Shown here piece by piece: positions 45,868 through 57,500 of a stretch of DNA of 64,000 nucleotides. This DNA is from Macrocystis pyrifera (Eukaryota > Sar > Phaeophyceae > Laminariales > Laminariaceae): positions 8,559,305 through 8,623,304 of the forward strand of contig JASSKH010000009.1 in NCBI GenBank assembly GCA_031763025.1, in the 5' to 3' direction. Each line of letters begins with the position of its first letter. Position 1 is the stretch's first letter. Under the pieces are notes generated by a model. It was given only the letters and a program-made list of their open reading frames with translations. It did no database searches and had not been told where the DNA came from. The position numbers and the translations under genes are program-made.

Positions 45868-47068
45868 ATGCCGGGTGGCGGATCCGAAGCGGACGGGGCG
45901 TCCGTGTAGGATGACCTGGTCGGTCTCTTGAGGAAGCTGACGGAGAACCGAAGAGAAGACCAAGATCGTCGCGAGAGCGATCGAGAAGCGCGATCTCAAG
46001 AAGATGAACAATTGAGGACGCAGATTTTCCAGGAAATGGATTGTAGATACACGTCGATTCGTGAGGTTGCGTCTGGTGTTACTAGTGAGCGGATCGGAAC
46101 CGCTACCAGTGCTGGGGAATTAAGGGGGGGCAGCTCCAGTGGGAGTTTACCAGCTCTTGGTGAGGTACTAGGCCTGCCCGGGGGTGGTGCGAGTATCAGT
46201 GTCGACAGCCATAGGGCGGAAGTTGGTTCTTGCGAATTTGGGAGCCTGAAGCAGTCGGTTTCGAAGTTTAGTGGGAAATTAGAAGATTTTCCATGGTGGA
46301 AGGTGTTTACTTCCATGGTTGGGTGTATGCCGTCGTTCTTCGTAATTCATGATATGATGATAGGTGACGTCACGAAAGACACTCACCACTTTGTCTCGCA
46401 GGGGTTCATACGGTGCAGGTTAAGACAGCTAGAGTAGCTTCGACTTGTCTGTCGGCAAGCATTGTGAACCGTGATCTGCTTGGTAGAGCATTCGCAACGA
46501 AATCACCTAGGACTGGGTGGAGGATGTTGTGTGACTGGTTCTTGCCTAAAACAATGGCAGAACTGGTCAAGTGGTCGGTGTCGCAAAAATGGAAAAAGGA
46601 GAAGAACCTACGAAGTACTTTGGTCGGGTTGACAAGACAGTAGGAGTACTCGCTTCCCTTGGTGTGACGAACTCGGGTGTTTTCGTCAACCGCAAGACAA
46701 TAATGTCACTCATCTCTGATTATCAAATAGAGAAAAGAACGATCCTATACTGTGAAGGTATCACACGCTCAGAAAGCGAAAGTGTCATCAGACAAAGGTA
46801 CATCCCCATTCCCGCTTCAAAAAGCAAGAATGTGGGACAGGCTCTATTTTCGAATGGAGCTGGCCGTGGTGATCGCGCAGGTAGAGGACACGACAGGAGT
46901 GACAGTAGATCTATGTACGAAGGTGAAAAAGGTAACAGTAGCAGCAATCCTCCAGCCCCCACGCAAGACACCCTGTCAGCTTTCGACAAAGTGAAGGGAA
47001 GATACATTCGTTGCTTGGAACCTGGGCACCACTGGAACCAGTGCAAGACTCGAATTCCCCCGGCTTGA
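45868..47068 (+). pseudogene. Copia 2 Gag
   Basis: The ATG at 45868 is followed after 12 codons by a TAG at 45907. The same frame then runs to 46437 with an Arg/Glu-rich coiled start and SKFSGKLEDFPWWKVF. A frame change leads to the ORF at 46571-47068, which ends in a zinc knuckle RCLEPGHHWNQC. The first Cys of the CX2CX4HX4C knuckle is replaced by Tyr (TAC for TGC), so zinc binding would be lost. Confidence 0.7.
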
Positions 47069-47236
47069 GAGCAGACATCTGACGGAGGTGCGCAAGGCCA
47101 GAACAACGGTGGTGAGACTGTGTGCTGTCTTGCGAAATGCATGCTTGGTACTATACTGACTCGTGTAGAGAGGAACGTGGTGGAGGCGTTGGAGAGAAAT
47201 GGATAGCAGATACCAGGTAGTGGCGTATCCTTTCAC

Positions 47237-47640
47237 ATGACTCACTTAGCTGATCTTTTGAGTGACGTACGACTGTGCGATGACAAGGTCAGGATCGGTG
47301 ACAACCATCGGATCGATGCAGTGGAGTATGGCATACTGACTGTTCTTTTGCCTGGAGATCTGACTTTCAAACTGTTGGATGTGGCTTACGTGCTGGACAT
47401 GGCGTTCAACTTATTTTCGCTGATGACTGCTCATAAGCAGGAAGTAAGATTCACGACTGAAGAGGAAGACTTGTGCATTTCTCTTCTCGATGGCAGGGTT
47501 TGAAGATGATGGATCTAATTATTCTTGATTCGCATGCAGGACTGAACCAGACGACGGTTATGTGCCGTCCCCCCTGTTGACCTCCAACCCGCCTGAGGAC
47601 TGTTTAGAATCTGTTTGCGATTTTCCGCAGGCTAGTCCTG
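47237..47640 (+). pseudogene. Copia 2 protease region
   Basis: The frame begins MTHLADLLSDVRLCDDKVRI and continues with LLDVAYVLDMAFNLFSLMTA, a stretch typical of the Copia protease downstream of its D-[ST]-G motif. The active-site Asp itself lies upstream of the open frame and is not preserved here. A stop at 47501 and another near 47527 interrupt it. Confidence 0.68.
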
Positions 47641-47650
47641 TGCTTGCCCC

Positions 47651-48303
47651 ACGGTAGCATCATCTATACTCAGACGGATGTTATGGCGCAAGGGTTTGTG
47701 GACCGACAGCGGACGCCTATAATTCCACACTCCCTTTACAATGTCTCAGCAAACGTGAACCCAAATCCGCCATCCTGCGAAGACATTCTAACGTGCCGAA
47801 TAAGGGTGCATCAGTTACCGTGGCCCGTTTAACACGCCAGGCATCCACGCCCCGGTTTAGGGCGAGATCAATCCCCAATGAATACATCCACTCTGCTGGT
47901 TCAAACCCCCCAACGCTATCACCCCGGTTCGTACCTTCTTCAAAACGCGGAACCGATCCTGGAACACAAGCCAATCGTTCTCGCCCAACGCCTCCATTGC
48001 GCTCCTGCACTCCCAGCTCGAGCTCCCTCAGTCCTAGTCCATTCTTCGAAGTCGCTGCAACTGCTCTGCCCGAGGTTAGCCCCACCGACCGGTGGAACCC
48101 GTACCCCTATCCAGAGCCGGGAGCGCAGCTTCTGCTCCCACCGCCCTGCGCCTCCTGCACTCCATCTCGAGACCGCTGACCGCCCTCCCCACCAGCCCTC
48201 ACCATCAGTGCGGTTGACTCTTCGCCCCCCTCCACAAACACCAGTACTCGCGCTGCCATCTGCGCCTTGCCCTCGTGCCCCTCCGGCCGCTGCATTACTG
48301 GTG
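47651..48303. other. Junction between Copia 2 and gypsy 2, no gene recognised
   Basis: Pro-rich ORFs on the plus strand probably reflect composition. The integrase homology of gypsy 2 ends at about 48304, so this segment could be scrambled polyprotein or foreign DNA. Confidence 0.4.
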
Positions 48304-49030
48304 TCAGCTGGTCATGGGTAACGTGAGAAAACTTGCAGCTATCGTGTGGTTTACACGTTCCACCCCACCGTTGCCGTTTGGGTGGTAGAGGCTGGTGGCC
48401 CTTTTTCGAACCCCGAGAAGCTGATAAACAGCGTGCGAGTGCTCGGGGCAGAACTGGAGGCCATTGTCTGAGAGGATGCTGCGCGGGCACCCCCAGAGGG
48501 AAATATATACGGTTGATGAGAATGTTAGCCGTGCTCTCAGCGGTGAACTCTGCCGGTGTGACGGCATACATGTCGGCTCGGCGGCTGAAACGATCAGTGA
48601 AAAGCAACATGTAGGTATTTCCTCGGAGAGTCACCGGGAGAAGGCCGAAATAGTCGATGCTGACGGCGATGCCGGGCCCTTCTGGGCAAGACAACGTGAT
48701 GGTGGGCCACCGGACCGTCTGAAACGACGTTCTCCGTGCTTGGCACTTCAAGAAGTTGCGTAACCACCACCGGGTGCAAAATTGCTCATACCGATCCACC
48801 ATTAGAAACGTTCGAGCATACGTAGGGCGCGCACGGTTCCTAGGTGGCAGGAAGCTGTGGAATGGTAAGCCTGCATGACCCAGGGGCGCATGAGCAGCGG
48901 TACATAAATGCGAATAGGCTCGTCGTTTTAATAACCAGGCCATACGACCCACCGGGCGTTGCATGTCTGACGCAAGAGGAGGGGGCGAATGTCGGACGAA
49001 TAAAACGATGCCCGCGTCGGTGGTGTGCAA
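48304..49030 (-). pseudogene. Gypsy 2 integrase, truncated
   Basis: The first catalytic Asp is in SIDYFGLLPV, the second in ILSDNGLQFCPEH, and the Glu in HPNGNGGVERVN, in two frames (49030-48107 and 48567-48304). One Cys of the zinc finger is replaced: NFLKCQARR against CLKCQARK in gypsy 1. After the Glu the homology ends, so the C-terminal domain is missing. Confidence 0.8.
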
Positions 49031-49075
49031 GCGGCCTTTGTTAGCCAGCTCCTGAACCTCCGAAGAGGGAAGACG

Positions 49076-50050
49076 CTAGCGGGGAGGGAAACACGACAAG
49101 AAGTCGGCGGGCAAAACATCCGGCCGGCCAAGGGCTATGTAGCGCATGGCGGCGTTGCACGCAGGCTTGACCTGTTGTTCCCTAGCCCAGACGGCGTGCG
49201 AATAGCGCGCTGCGGAATCACCGAACTGAAATTCGACAGCTGCGCCGAGGGCGTCCAAGTCGGTCGTGGTGAAGGGCGGTGCATCAGTTGGCGGCAGAAG
49301 CCGTAAAAGAGGAGTTCCCATGGGCTCGGTGCGGTCGCGGTCGGATAGGAGGGGTGCCGTCGGGATCGACGAGGTGGCAGGAGCTGGGACCATAACGACG
49401 GGTGCGGGCGGTCGTGGCCGTGAGGCCCGCGGTGGGGTGATAGCACGCCGAACGGATGGTCTAGGGGTCCCGCCGGGCCCGAAACCATAATCAACAGCAG
49501 ACGGCGTGGTGCCATCGGCAGCGGCTGTTCGTCGGCGTGTCCGAGTGGAGATGCGGCCTGAAAGCGGCAAAATATTCGGAGGCGCCGGGTTACCAGGCGG
49601 CGAAGGGGAAGACGCGGCCGGATCAGTGATCACGGCTGAATCTTCTCCGCGTAAAGTGCTTGTCGGGAGAGGAGCGCGCTGGGCGACAATCGTCGCTGCA
49701 GCGGGGGCTTCAGCAGAGCCCTGGTTGCCCCCGGAGGGCACGATAAAAAAAGAAGCGAGAGCGGGGTTGGCGGTGGATGAAAAAACCCTCAAGCCAGGTC
49801 GGCGATCGACGGTGGCGACGGAAGCAGACACACGAGCGACGAATCTCCCCGAAGGAGCAGAGTCGTCAATCCTCATTAGTGGCCCGTGTGCGCGAAAATC
49901 GTTACAATTCGAAGAGGTGAAAGGCAGCCCACCCATAACGGCACTTTCGTTGCGAGGCACCAGTCCACTCATACCGACAAGGATCGGCGAAGAGCGAGTG
50001 CGAAGCCCGCAGGCTCGGATGAGGAAGATACCACCGTTCTCGACGGGAGT
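49076..50050 (-). pseudogene. Gypsy 2 spacer between RNase H and integrase
   Basis: This is the C-terminal part of a 416-residue frame (50326-49076) that also contains the end of RNase H. The spacer is Pro/Ala/Ser-rich and ends with YSHAVWAREQQVKPACNAAM and RYIALGRPDVLPADFL. The same closing pattern (AREQ, P-x-C-x-A, RY-x-x-LG-x-P) occurs in gypsy 1. Only this block is conserved, so it is probably a small folded domain next to the integrase. Confidence 0.65.
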
Positions 50051-50515
50051 GAGGCTGCTAGACCCACTGCGGTCGTTTTCTGTGGTGGGCTCCGGCAAGC
50101 GGGAGAGAAAGTCAGCATTTCCGTTGGCGTTGCCCTTGCGGTACTGGAGGGTGTAATCGAACGCGGTGAGGAACTCGAGCCACCGCTGGACTCGTGCGTT
50201 GTGGTCCCCTACTTTGCCGATGCTCTCAAGTGCTTTGTGGTCCGAAAATATTGCAAACTTCGTGCCGCACAGGTAACCTCGGAGTCGTTTGATGGCCCAG
50301 ACAATGCTGCCAGCTGCCAGGTCCAACGGTGTCCAGTGACTCTCGGAATCGAGGGTAACGCGGCTGATATAAGAAATGGGCCGTACCGAGCCGTCCGGTT
50401 GTTCTTTTTCTAGCGCGGCACCAAAACCGTTTATGCAGGTGTCGCAGTACTCGTGGAAAGGGCAGGAGCCGTCGGCTACGGCGTCCCAGTCAAGACCAAC
50501 ATCGGTGGGGCAGCG
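50051..50515 (-). pseudogene. Gypsy 2 RNase H
   Basis: Motifs EYCDTCINGFGAALEKEQ, AAGSIVWAIKRLRGYL, FSDHKALES and WLEFLTAFDYTLQYRKG identify retroelement RNase H. The catalytic Glu present in gypsy 1 (LDLEAG) is Ala here (LDLAAG, codon GCA), so the enzyme would be inactive even without the frameshift before it. Confidence 0.78.
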
Positions 50516-51393
50516 AGCCCGGCGGGAATCTGGCGGACGAAAACTTCCATAGCCGGCGTAAAGACGTACTTAACCCCCTTCCAGAGAAGGGCGGTGAGAG
50601 GGCGGATCCTCTTAGACAGGTCGGGCAAGCATTTGCGATAATATCCCACGCCGACCATCAGCGCACGGACCTACTGGAGGTTCTTGGGCATGGGTATTTT
50701 CATCAAAGGCGAACCTTTGTCCGCATTTGGGCGTATACCCGCGGGCGAAATAGAGTGGCCCAGAAAAATTGCGTCCGTGGCGGCGAGGCGAGCCTTCGAG
50801 GGGGAGAGCTTGGGGTTGTGTTTGCGCAGGCGTTCGAAGAGGGCTCGTATCGTCTTGACGTGGGCCGTCGGATCAGAGTCGAAAACGATCACGTCATCGA
50901 GGTAAGCCACCACCCGCGCCAGATCTTTGATGACTTCGTTAATCAATTTGACTAACTAGCCGGGCGAAGCACTCCTGCCTTGGGGCATGATGAGCCACTC
51001 GTAGAGGCCCGTAGGAGTGCAAACCGCCGTGAGAGGGACCTTGTCCTTGTGCGCGGAATTCTGGTGGAACGAGCAGACCAAATCGAAGAGGGAAAACACC
51101 CGTCCCTTCCCCAGGGAGTCGAGGACTTGGTCCACGTGAGGAATAGGCAGCTGGCCGAGGCTGTTGAGCTGACTGAGCTTCTTGCAGTTCACGGTGATCC
51201 GAACGCCTCCAGACTTCTTCGGGATGACCACCAGCGGGTTCGAGTACGGAGAGGTCGAGTGCTGGATCAGGCCGGCCGCCAGGTGCAGGTCCAAGGTGGC
51301 CTCCACTTCCTTGGCCATGATGGGATTGATGCGGTGCGGCCTGGACGTGACAGGAGCGCTTCCTTCCGGGACCGATTTCACTATAAGCATCAA
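50476..51393 (-). pseudogene. Gypsy 2 reverse transcriptase
   Basis: Three consecutive pieces in one frame cover nearly the whole domain: TSPYSNPLVVIPKKSGGVRI, FDLVCSFHQ, CTPTGLYEWLIMPQG, the catalytic VAYLDDVIVF, LGHSIS and VRALMVGVGYYRKCL. The interruptions are a TAG where Trp is expected (after SASPG, near 50957) and a TAG after KNLQ (near 50670). These look like point mutations rather than rearrangement. Confidence 0.88.
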
Positions 51394-51575
51394 CGAGCAG
51401 GAACCAAAACCCGACTTCGACTTCGAGAGAACGTCAGGAAATTCGCATAGAACATCCCCCAGCTATGCGATGGCCTCAGGGGTCCAGTTCGAGCGGTGAA
51501 AATCAAAAGCCACCGCTCGCAGGTGTAACGGCAAACGTGTCTAGACGCGCAGAAACGAAGCGCGCTGTTCTGGGC

Positions 51576-52520
51576 TCAAACGCTCACGCAGTGCAGGCGA
51601 GGGCGGGTCTGGAGCTGCGAGGGGTGAAGCTGTAACTGCGGAGAGCGGACACACCCCAGGTAGGCCGGAGGGAGGGTTGGGGGCTCGGTTTCCTGCTGCA
51701 AAACATCTAGCGAAGTCAGCCGTGGGACGTGGGCGACGCCGTGGATATCCCCCGGTTCGAGATCCGTCACTCCAAAGAGGGGAAGAACCTGTCGCCCGGA
51801 GGCGACGAAGTGCTCCTCAACCGAGGGTAGGTCGGGCTGGGGCATCATGTCGACCACGTAGTGTCCAGTGAGTGCCGGGGAGCCATCGCGGCGAACCAAG
51901 TTAACAGCAAGCAGTTGGGGATTGTCCGATAGGGTGACGCCTGCAGCACCCTCGTAGCGTAAATGGAAGCCTCCACCCGAAGTGGCGGGGTCGATGACCT
52001 ACACGGACGTGCCAGTTGGGGGGTGGTGAACTAACTCCGCCAACTACACGTTGGTCTGGTGGCAGAGAGCAGTAGGAGCAGCCATTAACACGCATCCAGC
52101 TATCTCGTCCCCGCAATACTGCATGCTGCATCACTGAGGCGGAAACCACGCAGGCCCAAACTGCGAGACAGCACGTAGGCTCATTTTCTCGAAACAAATG
52201 GACGCTCAGGCGCACACTCGTCGAAGTCTTCAGAGGGACCGATTCGCCGAACTCCCCCCCAAGAACGAGGGGCGCATTTCTGCTCAAACGCGATGGATGC
52301 TGCACCAACCGAAAACATGCGATCCAAAACATCTCGACGAACGTAAGTCTGTGGAGAGCCAGCGTCAAGACGCGCAACGCAACCAAAAGATGCAAGAATG
52401 CCAGCTCCGCTGTGAATCTCGATTTTGGTTGTAAAAGAGGCATCGTCCAGGATAATGGTGCCCCTGACGAGGCAGGGGCCGTGTTCTTGCAGTGCAGGGG
52501 AGGGATCGACACAAGAGGCG
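51576..52520 (-). pseudogene. Gypsy 2 aspartic protease region
   Basis: The frame from 52906 contains ARLDAGSPQTYVRRDVLDRM, where D-A-G-S is in the position of the catalytic D-T/S-G-S of retropepsins. A frame change is followed by FRENEPTCCLAVWACVV and HAVLRGRDSWMR, then by VRRDGSPALTGHYVV in the ORF at 51899-51576, all in order. This would process the polyprotein. The Ala instead of Thr or Ser may reduce activity. Confidence 0.65.
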
Positions 52521-52717
52521 ACAGGCAAACCCTCGGGGCTGAGATCAGCGAGCGCGTCAGAAAAACAGGTCGAAAACTCCAAGGGAGGACCTGAGCATGC
52601 GCTGGCCACGGACAAAGGGCAAGGCGGCGCCGATGAACTCTCATGAATTCTGTCAGGCGTGGTCGGAGTGCAAAATTGATGAGAGGAGGCGGGGTGTGCC
52701 AACCCGGCCTTACTTGC

Positions 52718-53185
52718 CCGAAGGGCGTCGCGAACGGCGGAAAGAGCTTCCCCGAGAAGTATTTCCCCACGCCACCGAGAGGAGTCTTGAGCCTCGGGGT
52801 CGTCTGCCCGGAAACCGATGTCCCACACGGGGTCAAAAGGGCTGGCTTCAGCCAACAGTTTGGTGCCAGTGCTCAATCGGTGCTGCTTCATGGCCGGGTT
52901 CTGCACGAATTTGGCTAAAGTACCAGAATGGACGGCGTCTTCCCGAACACGGTCCCAGATAACGCAGTCGAATGATGCACGCCTCGACCGAGGCGTTTGT
53001 GCTCGCGTGAGTCTGGCGAGGCCATAATCCGCTGCGCTGCGTCGTGGTCCTGCAAAAATAGGGCCTTTTCAGTCATTGTATACTGCTCCGCGCAGGAACA
53101 TGACACATCGTCAACGACAAAAGACGAGGGGGGCCACTGCTAAAATTAGAGAGGGGCTGCCAGAGCAGTACCACCTGCTCCGTTG
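52718..53185 (-). pseudogene. NADAR (YbiA/DUF1768) domain inside gypsy 2
   Basis: On the minus strand, three frames in series spell the whole NADAR fold: VLLWQPLSNFSS, then CAEQYTMTEKALFLQD and IMASPDSREHKRLGR, then FDCVIWDRVREDAV, KFVQNPAMKQHRL, LLAEASPFDPVWDIGF and LLGEALSAVRDAL. The order, spacing and length (about 155 residues) match YbiA-like proteins, including the Glu of the AE-Q/H motif and the EASP-D-W box. WDIG replaces the usual WGIG. Frameshifts lie at a 6-base C run near 53130 and near 52985. NADAR proteins act on ADP-ribose or NAD-derived substrates. In bacteria some reverse DNA ADP-ribosylation. Its place between zinc knuckle and protease shows it was part of the polyprotein. 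Confidence 0.75.
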
Positions 53186-53954
53186 AATACTCGAGAGTAG
53201 GGTCAAAGACCGACGGTGCCGAGTCGTCGGTGGCCGCAGTTGCGGTGTGTGTGGGGGGGAGTGTGCTTCTCTGAGAACATTGAGCCCCTGGTGCACGAGG
53301 CGAGTCCGGTTCCACGTATATTGGCTCTGTGTCACCATTGCCCGTAGGCAAAAAATCGCCAGAAGGTTCTCTTACTGCGCCCGATAATCTATGTCCTAGA
53401 CCAATGGGGGCAGGGGTCTCTGAGCCCGTTCTGCTCCACGAGAGCTGCGATCCATCCGAATTTAACGGGTATGCTGTCCGGTTGATCTGACCGGAGGCCG
53501 TCGAGTCACCACAGGCTCGACGGGCATTGTTAGTTTCTCCTGATCCACTGGAGCCGAAGGAGCACTGCGCACGTGGAATGGCGAGCGCGAAGACGAAAGA
53601 GGGCCTGCAGACCCTGTAGACAACTTCAAGAACGGTGCTCGGGTGGGGGGCAACAAAGGGTCCACCGGAGAGGGATTCCGTCCTGTAGACCTGGTGGTGA
53701 AGGGGGACGAGGTAGGTAGTCTTGCCAACTCCTCATTGATAGGAAAAAGGGTGGGGCGTCCACCGTTAATGCGAGGAAACGCCGAGTCGAGCTTCAACCG
53801 AGATCTCGGGGTTTCGGTGTCGGCCTTCACGCACCTCAAACCGACCGCCACCGCATGGCCGGGAAGTGAAGGAGGGGGACACCATCGCTGAAAAAAACGA
53901 CGCGACGGCGCGACACTCGTGGCGCTGGGCGGTGCGTGGTTCGGGAGAGCGGCG

Positions 53955-54085
53955 TTTAAACGCGCCTGCTCTCGTGCTGAGGTTGAGGGGAGCGGCGTTT
54001 GACGCGCCTGCTCTCGTGCCGACGTTGAGGGGAGCGGCGTTTGACGCACCTGCTCTCGTTCCGAGGTTGAGGGGAGCACCGTTTG
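53955..54085 (-). repeat. 42-bp tandem repeat in gypsy 2 polyprotein
   Basis: Three to four units encode LPSTSAREQARQT-type repeats in the Pro/Ser-rich linker between zinc knuckle and NADAR domain (frame 54079-53462). The unit length is a multiple of three, so the frame is kept. Confidence 0.75.
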
Positions 54086-54565
54086 GGCGAGGACTCCCTA
54101 CGCCGGGGAAGACGCCCGGGGATTCCCCGGTGAAACCAGTGGGGATGAGTTGCTGCGTCGGTCCGAAATACGGGGCAACGCGCGGGGCGAGAGCGGAGCA
54201 GGTCGGCTCTGAGCGCTGAGCGAGCCTGGGACGCGAGCATCTCGTGAAATCAAAGTTTTTTCTCCCAGCAATGCTGGCGTCAGACGAGCAGGAGGGGCCA
54301 AACCGACGTCGACCTGTCAGTTACAGGCGCGGAAGGTGCCTGGCTGGCGTCCGTTCGGGTTTCAGCCCGAGTTATGCGAAGCACTGTAGCGAATCCCCGA
54401 GGCGGGAGCTGGGACGGAAGAGGTAGGGGCGGTCGAACCACCACCGTGATGGCCGGAGTGAGACTGTTGGTGTTCGCGTTCCTCGTGTGTGTTGTAATGG
54501 TCACCTTGCCTGTTAACTTGACCCTGGCCGTGGTGCTGCCCACGCCAGTGGTCGGAACGATGCTT

Positions 54566-57500
54566 TTAAGTCTTCTGGTTGTGTTGGTTCGGTCGTGATT
54601 TGTTTTCACGGCGGAGTCTGATTATGCGTCCTCGCCAACGGCGGAACTCCTCGTCGTCGTCGCTGAGCGTTCCTTGGTCGGGGCGCAAAATGCCGATAAG
54701 GTTTTGAAAGGGGTGTCTACACTGTCTGAGGGAGTGTGAGTCTTCTTGGCAATTCAAGCGGTGACCTCGGTTTTCGCTGAGGGCGGCGGTGCTAGCTAGC
54801 GGACGATGAAAGGGGGCCGATCCAGAGGGGAGGGCCATCGGTCTGGATGGACATGCAAACAGCGTGAACTTCAGCGTAGTGATGTTCTTCTAGGGGCCAG
54901 CAGTTAGAAGAGGTGTCAAGCCACGGGTCGAGGCAGTCAGGGACGGATTCGTTGACGTTCATCACAAGCGGATTATTGCGCGATCCCGTCTGCCATGAAG
55001 GCGACTGGGACAGCATCTGGCCCTGGCCGCGACCATTGCTGGCGGGCCGGGGTCCCGACCGGGTGGATGACTGCACGCCCGTTGAAGAAGCAGGCAAAGA
55101 AAATGTTTTTCGCCGTTGATGTGGCAGGTGTCTTATTATTCGCGAGGGTCTCAAAAGCCAATCACATGGCGTCCAAAGTACCGAACGGCCTGGGTACCGT
55201 AGACAAACCTCCCGGGTACAGCTTGGGCATCAAGCTAGGGTACTGCTCGTTAACTGCCATCCGAACCACCTCTAAAACAACCTCCACCCCCGGTGAACAC
55301 GCTCAGTCCCCGTCGCTGCCGACACCACCCCTCGAAATACCCGGCTGAAATCGCAAAAAGGGGACCCGTTAGACACACCAAAATTATGAAACTTGGTGTA
55401 GCTGGCCCCCGTGTCGGTGCGGTCGAAGTGGTTGCTCAGTAACCTCAGGAGAAGCGTGAACGCCTCCGGTCCCGTGGCTCCGGCTGCGAGGGCGCGCGAC
55501 ACCTGTCCAAAACGATCATCCATCAAGGTAGTGAGGGGGGCGGTCGTGGGATTGTCAGGCGTGATGTCACGCGCGAAGGATTTCTGGAGGGGGTACTCCC
55601 AACCGGGGATCCAATAGGTAGAACTAAGGCATTTATGGCTGCCAGCGTTGCACATCATGAGAATATCAGACGTGGAGGCCTTGACCGAACGAGTGAGTTG
55701 TTGCGCGGCATCGGAAGGGTTCATCGAAAAGGGAAAAGGTAGGACAGAAATGCGAAAAATGTCTTGGAGTCTCAGATGTTTGTACGCCCGTCGAATGTCG
55801 GCGGTGTGCTTTTTGGCGGTGGCTGCGGCGGCGGAGTCGATCGCCGATGTTCGGGCGTGAGCAATGTTAGACGACACGGGCATGGCGTGACCATCAGACA
55901 TGGTCAAGTGGCTAAGAAGCGCGGCGGAAGAAGTAAAATCGGTCAGCGAAGGAACCACTTGCCTCTTGGAGTTGGTCGTGACCTCGGGGACGAAGTTTAT
56001 TCCACTGCCGTCCGTGGAGGAGCTGGAAGAACTGGCATGAGAAGCGTCTCCCCGAGAGCGGTATCTCCTGGAGCGCCCGTCGCTCGAGCTCGCCTTCCCC
56101 TGGACGCGGTTTCTCCGACGTCCAGCCCCGTTTCGCCGAGATGTGGCCCTACCGTGATCTGTACCCTGCCCACGGTAAACCTGCCGTCATGGCCGGCCGA
56201 GTCCCCCCCCCCGCTCGGGCGCCGGCGGTCCCGATCGTCAGCGCGGCAGTGGGAGCTGGCGCGGGCCACAGAGCTACCGCCAACGTCCGGGTGCCGGTGG
56301 ACCCGGTTGTCCGAGGGGTGGTTGAAGGGCGCGTGGGTCAGCCCAGAGTCCATTCCCACGTCCGGGAGCTGGTGTCCCAGGTAGCCGGAGCGCTCCTGAC
56401 TCCTGGGGTGGGCGAGGTGGGCGTGAGGATCATGCCAGCAGATGGGGTCGGTGAAGCATCGGGCGCCTTCCGAAGGCTCACCACGAGGTCCATGATGAGC
56501 GCCAGGCGCTGCGGTTGCCGCCAAGTGGCCGTAGACATCTGGTTCCAGGTCGTGTTGACGGAGAGATTTGTCCTCCGGCAGCGCTCCTCGGAGGCCGCGG
56601 ACACAGGAGACCACCGCCGACGCCGCCGCAGAAGGGAGGAACTTGTTAGGTCCGGCCGCCATGCAGGCGACACTCCCCTGCCGGAAGTCCATGTTCCCGG
56701 GCCTCCGGATCCGGGCGTCGACCTCGGTCGCGCTGGAGAGGTGTTGGTCCGAGGTACCAAGTCCGGGGGCTGGGGTGGGGACTGGGGCGGTCGACGTTGC
56801 GGTAGCGGCGAGGGGAAGACTCTCAGCTGAGGCTTCTGCCTCAGCAACACGACGGGTCTTCGCGGCGCTGTTCGCCCGGGCAGCCCGCAGAGCTTCCCCG
56901 GCGCGGGAGGTCGTTCCCCGGGCGCGGAGGCGGAGCGCTCTTCGTCTTCGGAGGCACGGGCGGCAGCCTTGGAGAAGCTAGCGGAAGTCTTCGAGGCTCG
57001 GACGGCGGTCTCCGAGGCACTGGCGGTGACGGCGGCGGCGCGAGTGGTAGCCGAAATTTCTTGTTCGTCCGCCGCGCGTGCGTGCGCCCGGGGTCTCGAG
57101 GTTTCCTCCGAGGCGGCCCCGAAGGCGTCCGCGGCGGCCAAAGCCTGCTCGGCCGCGACGACGTCGGCCTGGTCGGCCGCCGGGCATTCTGCCGTGATCT
57201 CCGTGGCGAGCCCCGAGGTAGCGGACCAGTGCTGGCGAATGGCTGCGTTGTCCGGCGAAGGGTTGGAAGTACGTGCTCCAAGCAGCCGGGGAGGCGAAGC
57301 TTGGGCACTATCAGCCTCCGTCGCCGCCAGCCGCTCGTCCTCCGGGTCGAGGTGCTCGAATTCCACGGCGTTCTCCAGAATCGTGGGGCCCGGGAGCTCG
57401 AGTGTTCTCTCGCCCGACGAGGGAGAGGAGCCGTAAGTCCTCAGCCCGCTGGTAGACCTGGCGGGGCTGGATGCCCCCTCCCGCGTATTAGCTGTCCGTG

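Larger units (their letters stand above)
45868..47650 (+). mobile_element. Copia-type retrotransposon 2, 3'-truncated, broken
   Basis: Gag, zinc knuckle and protease follow each other on the plus strand. The sequence then stops being recognisable near 47650, close to the inner end of the gypsy 2 element in the opposite direction. Integrase and RT are absent. Confidence 0.72.

Noticed and set aside
47793-48321. Pro-rich plus-strand ORFs
   Set aside because: Low-complexity composition antisense to the broken gypsy 2 end; no domain recognised.
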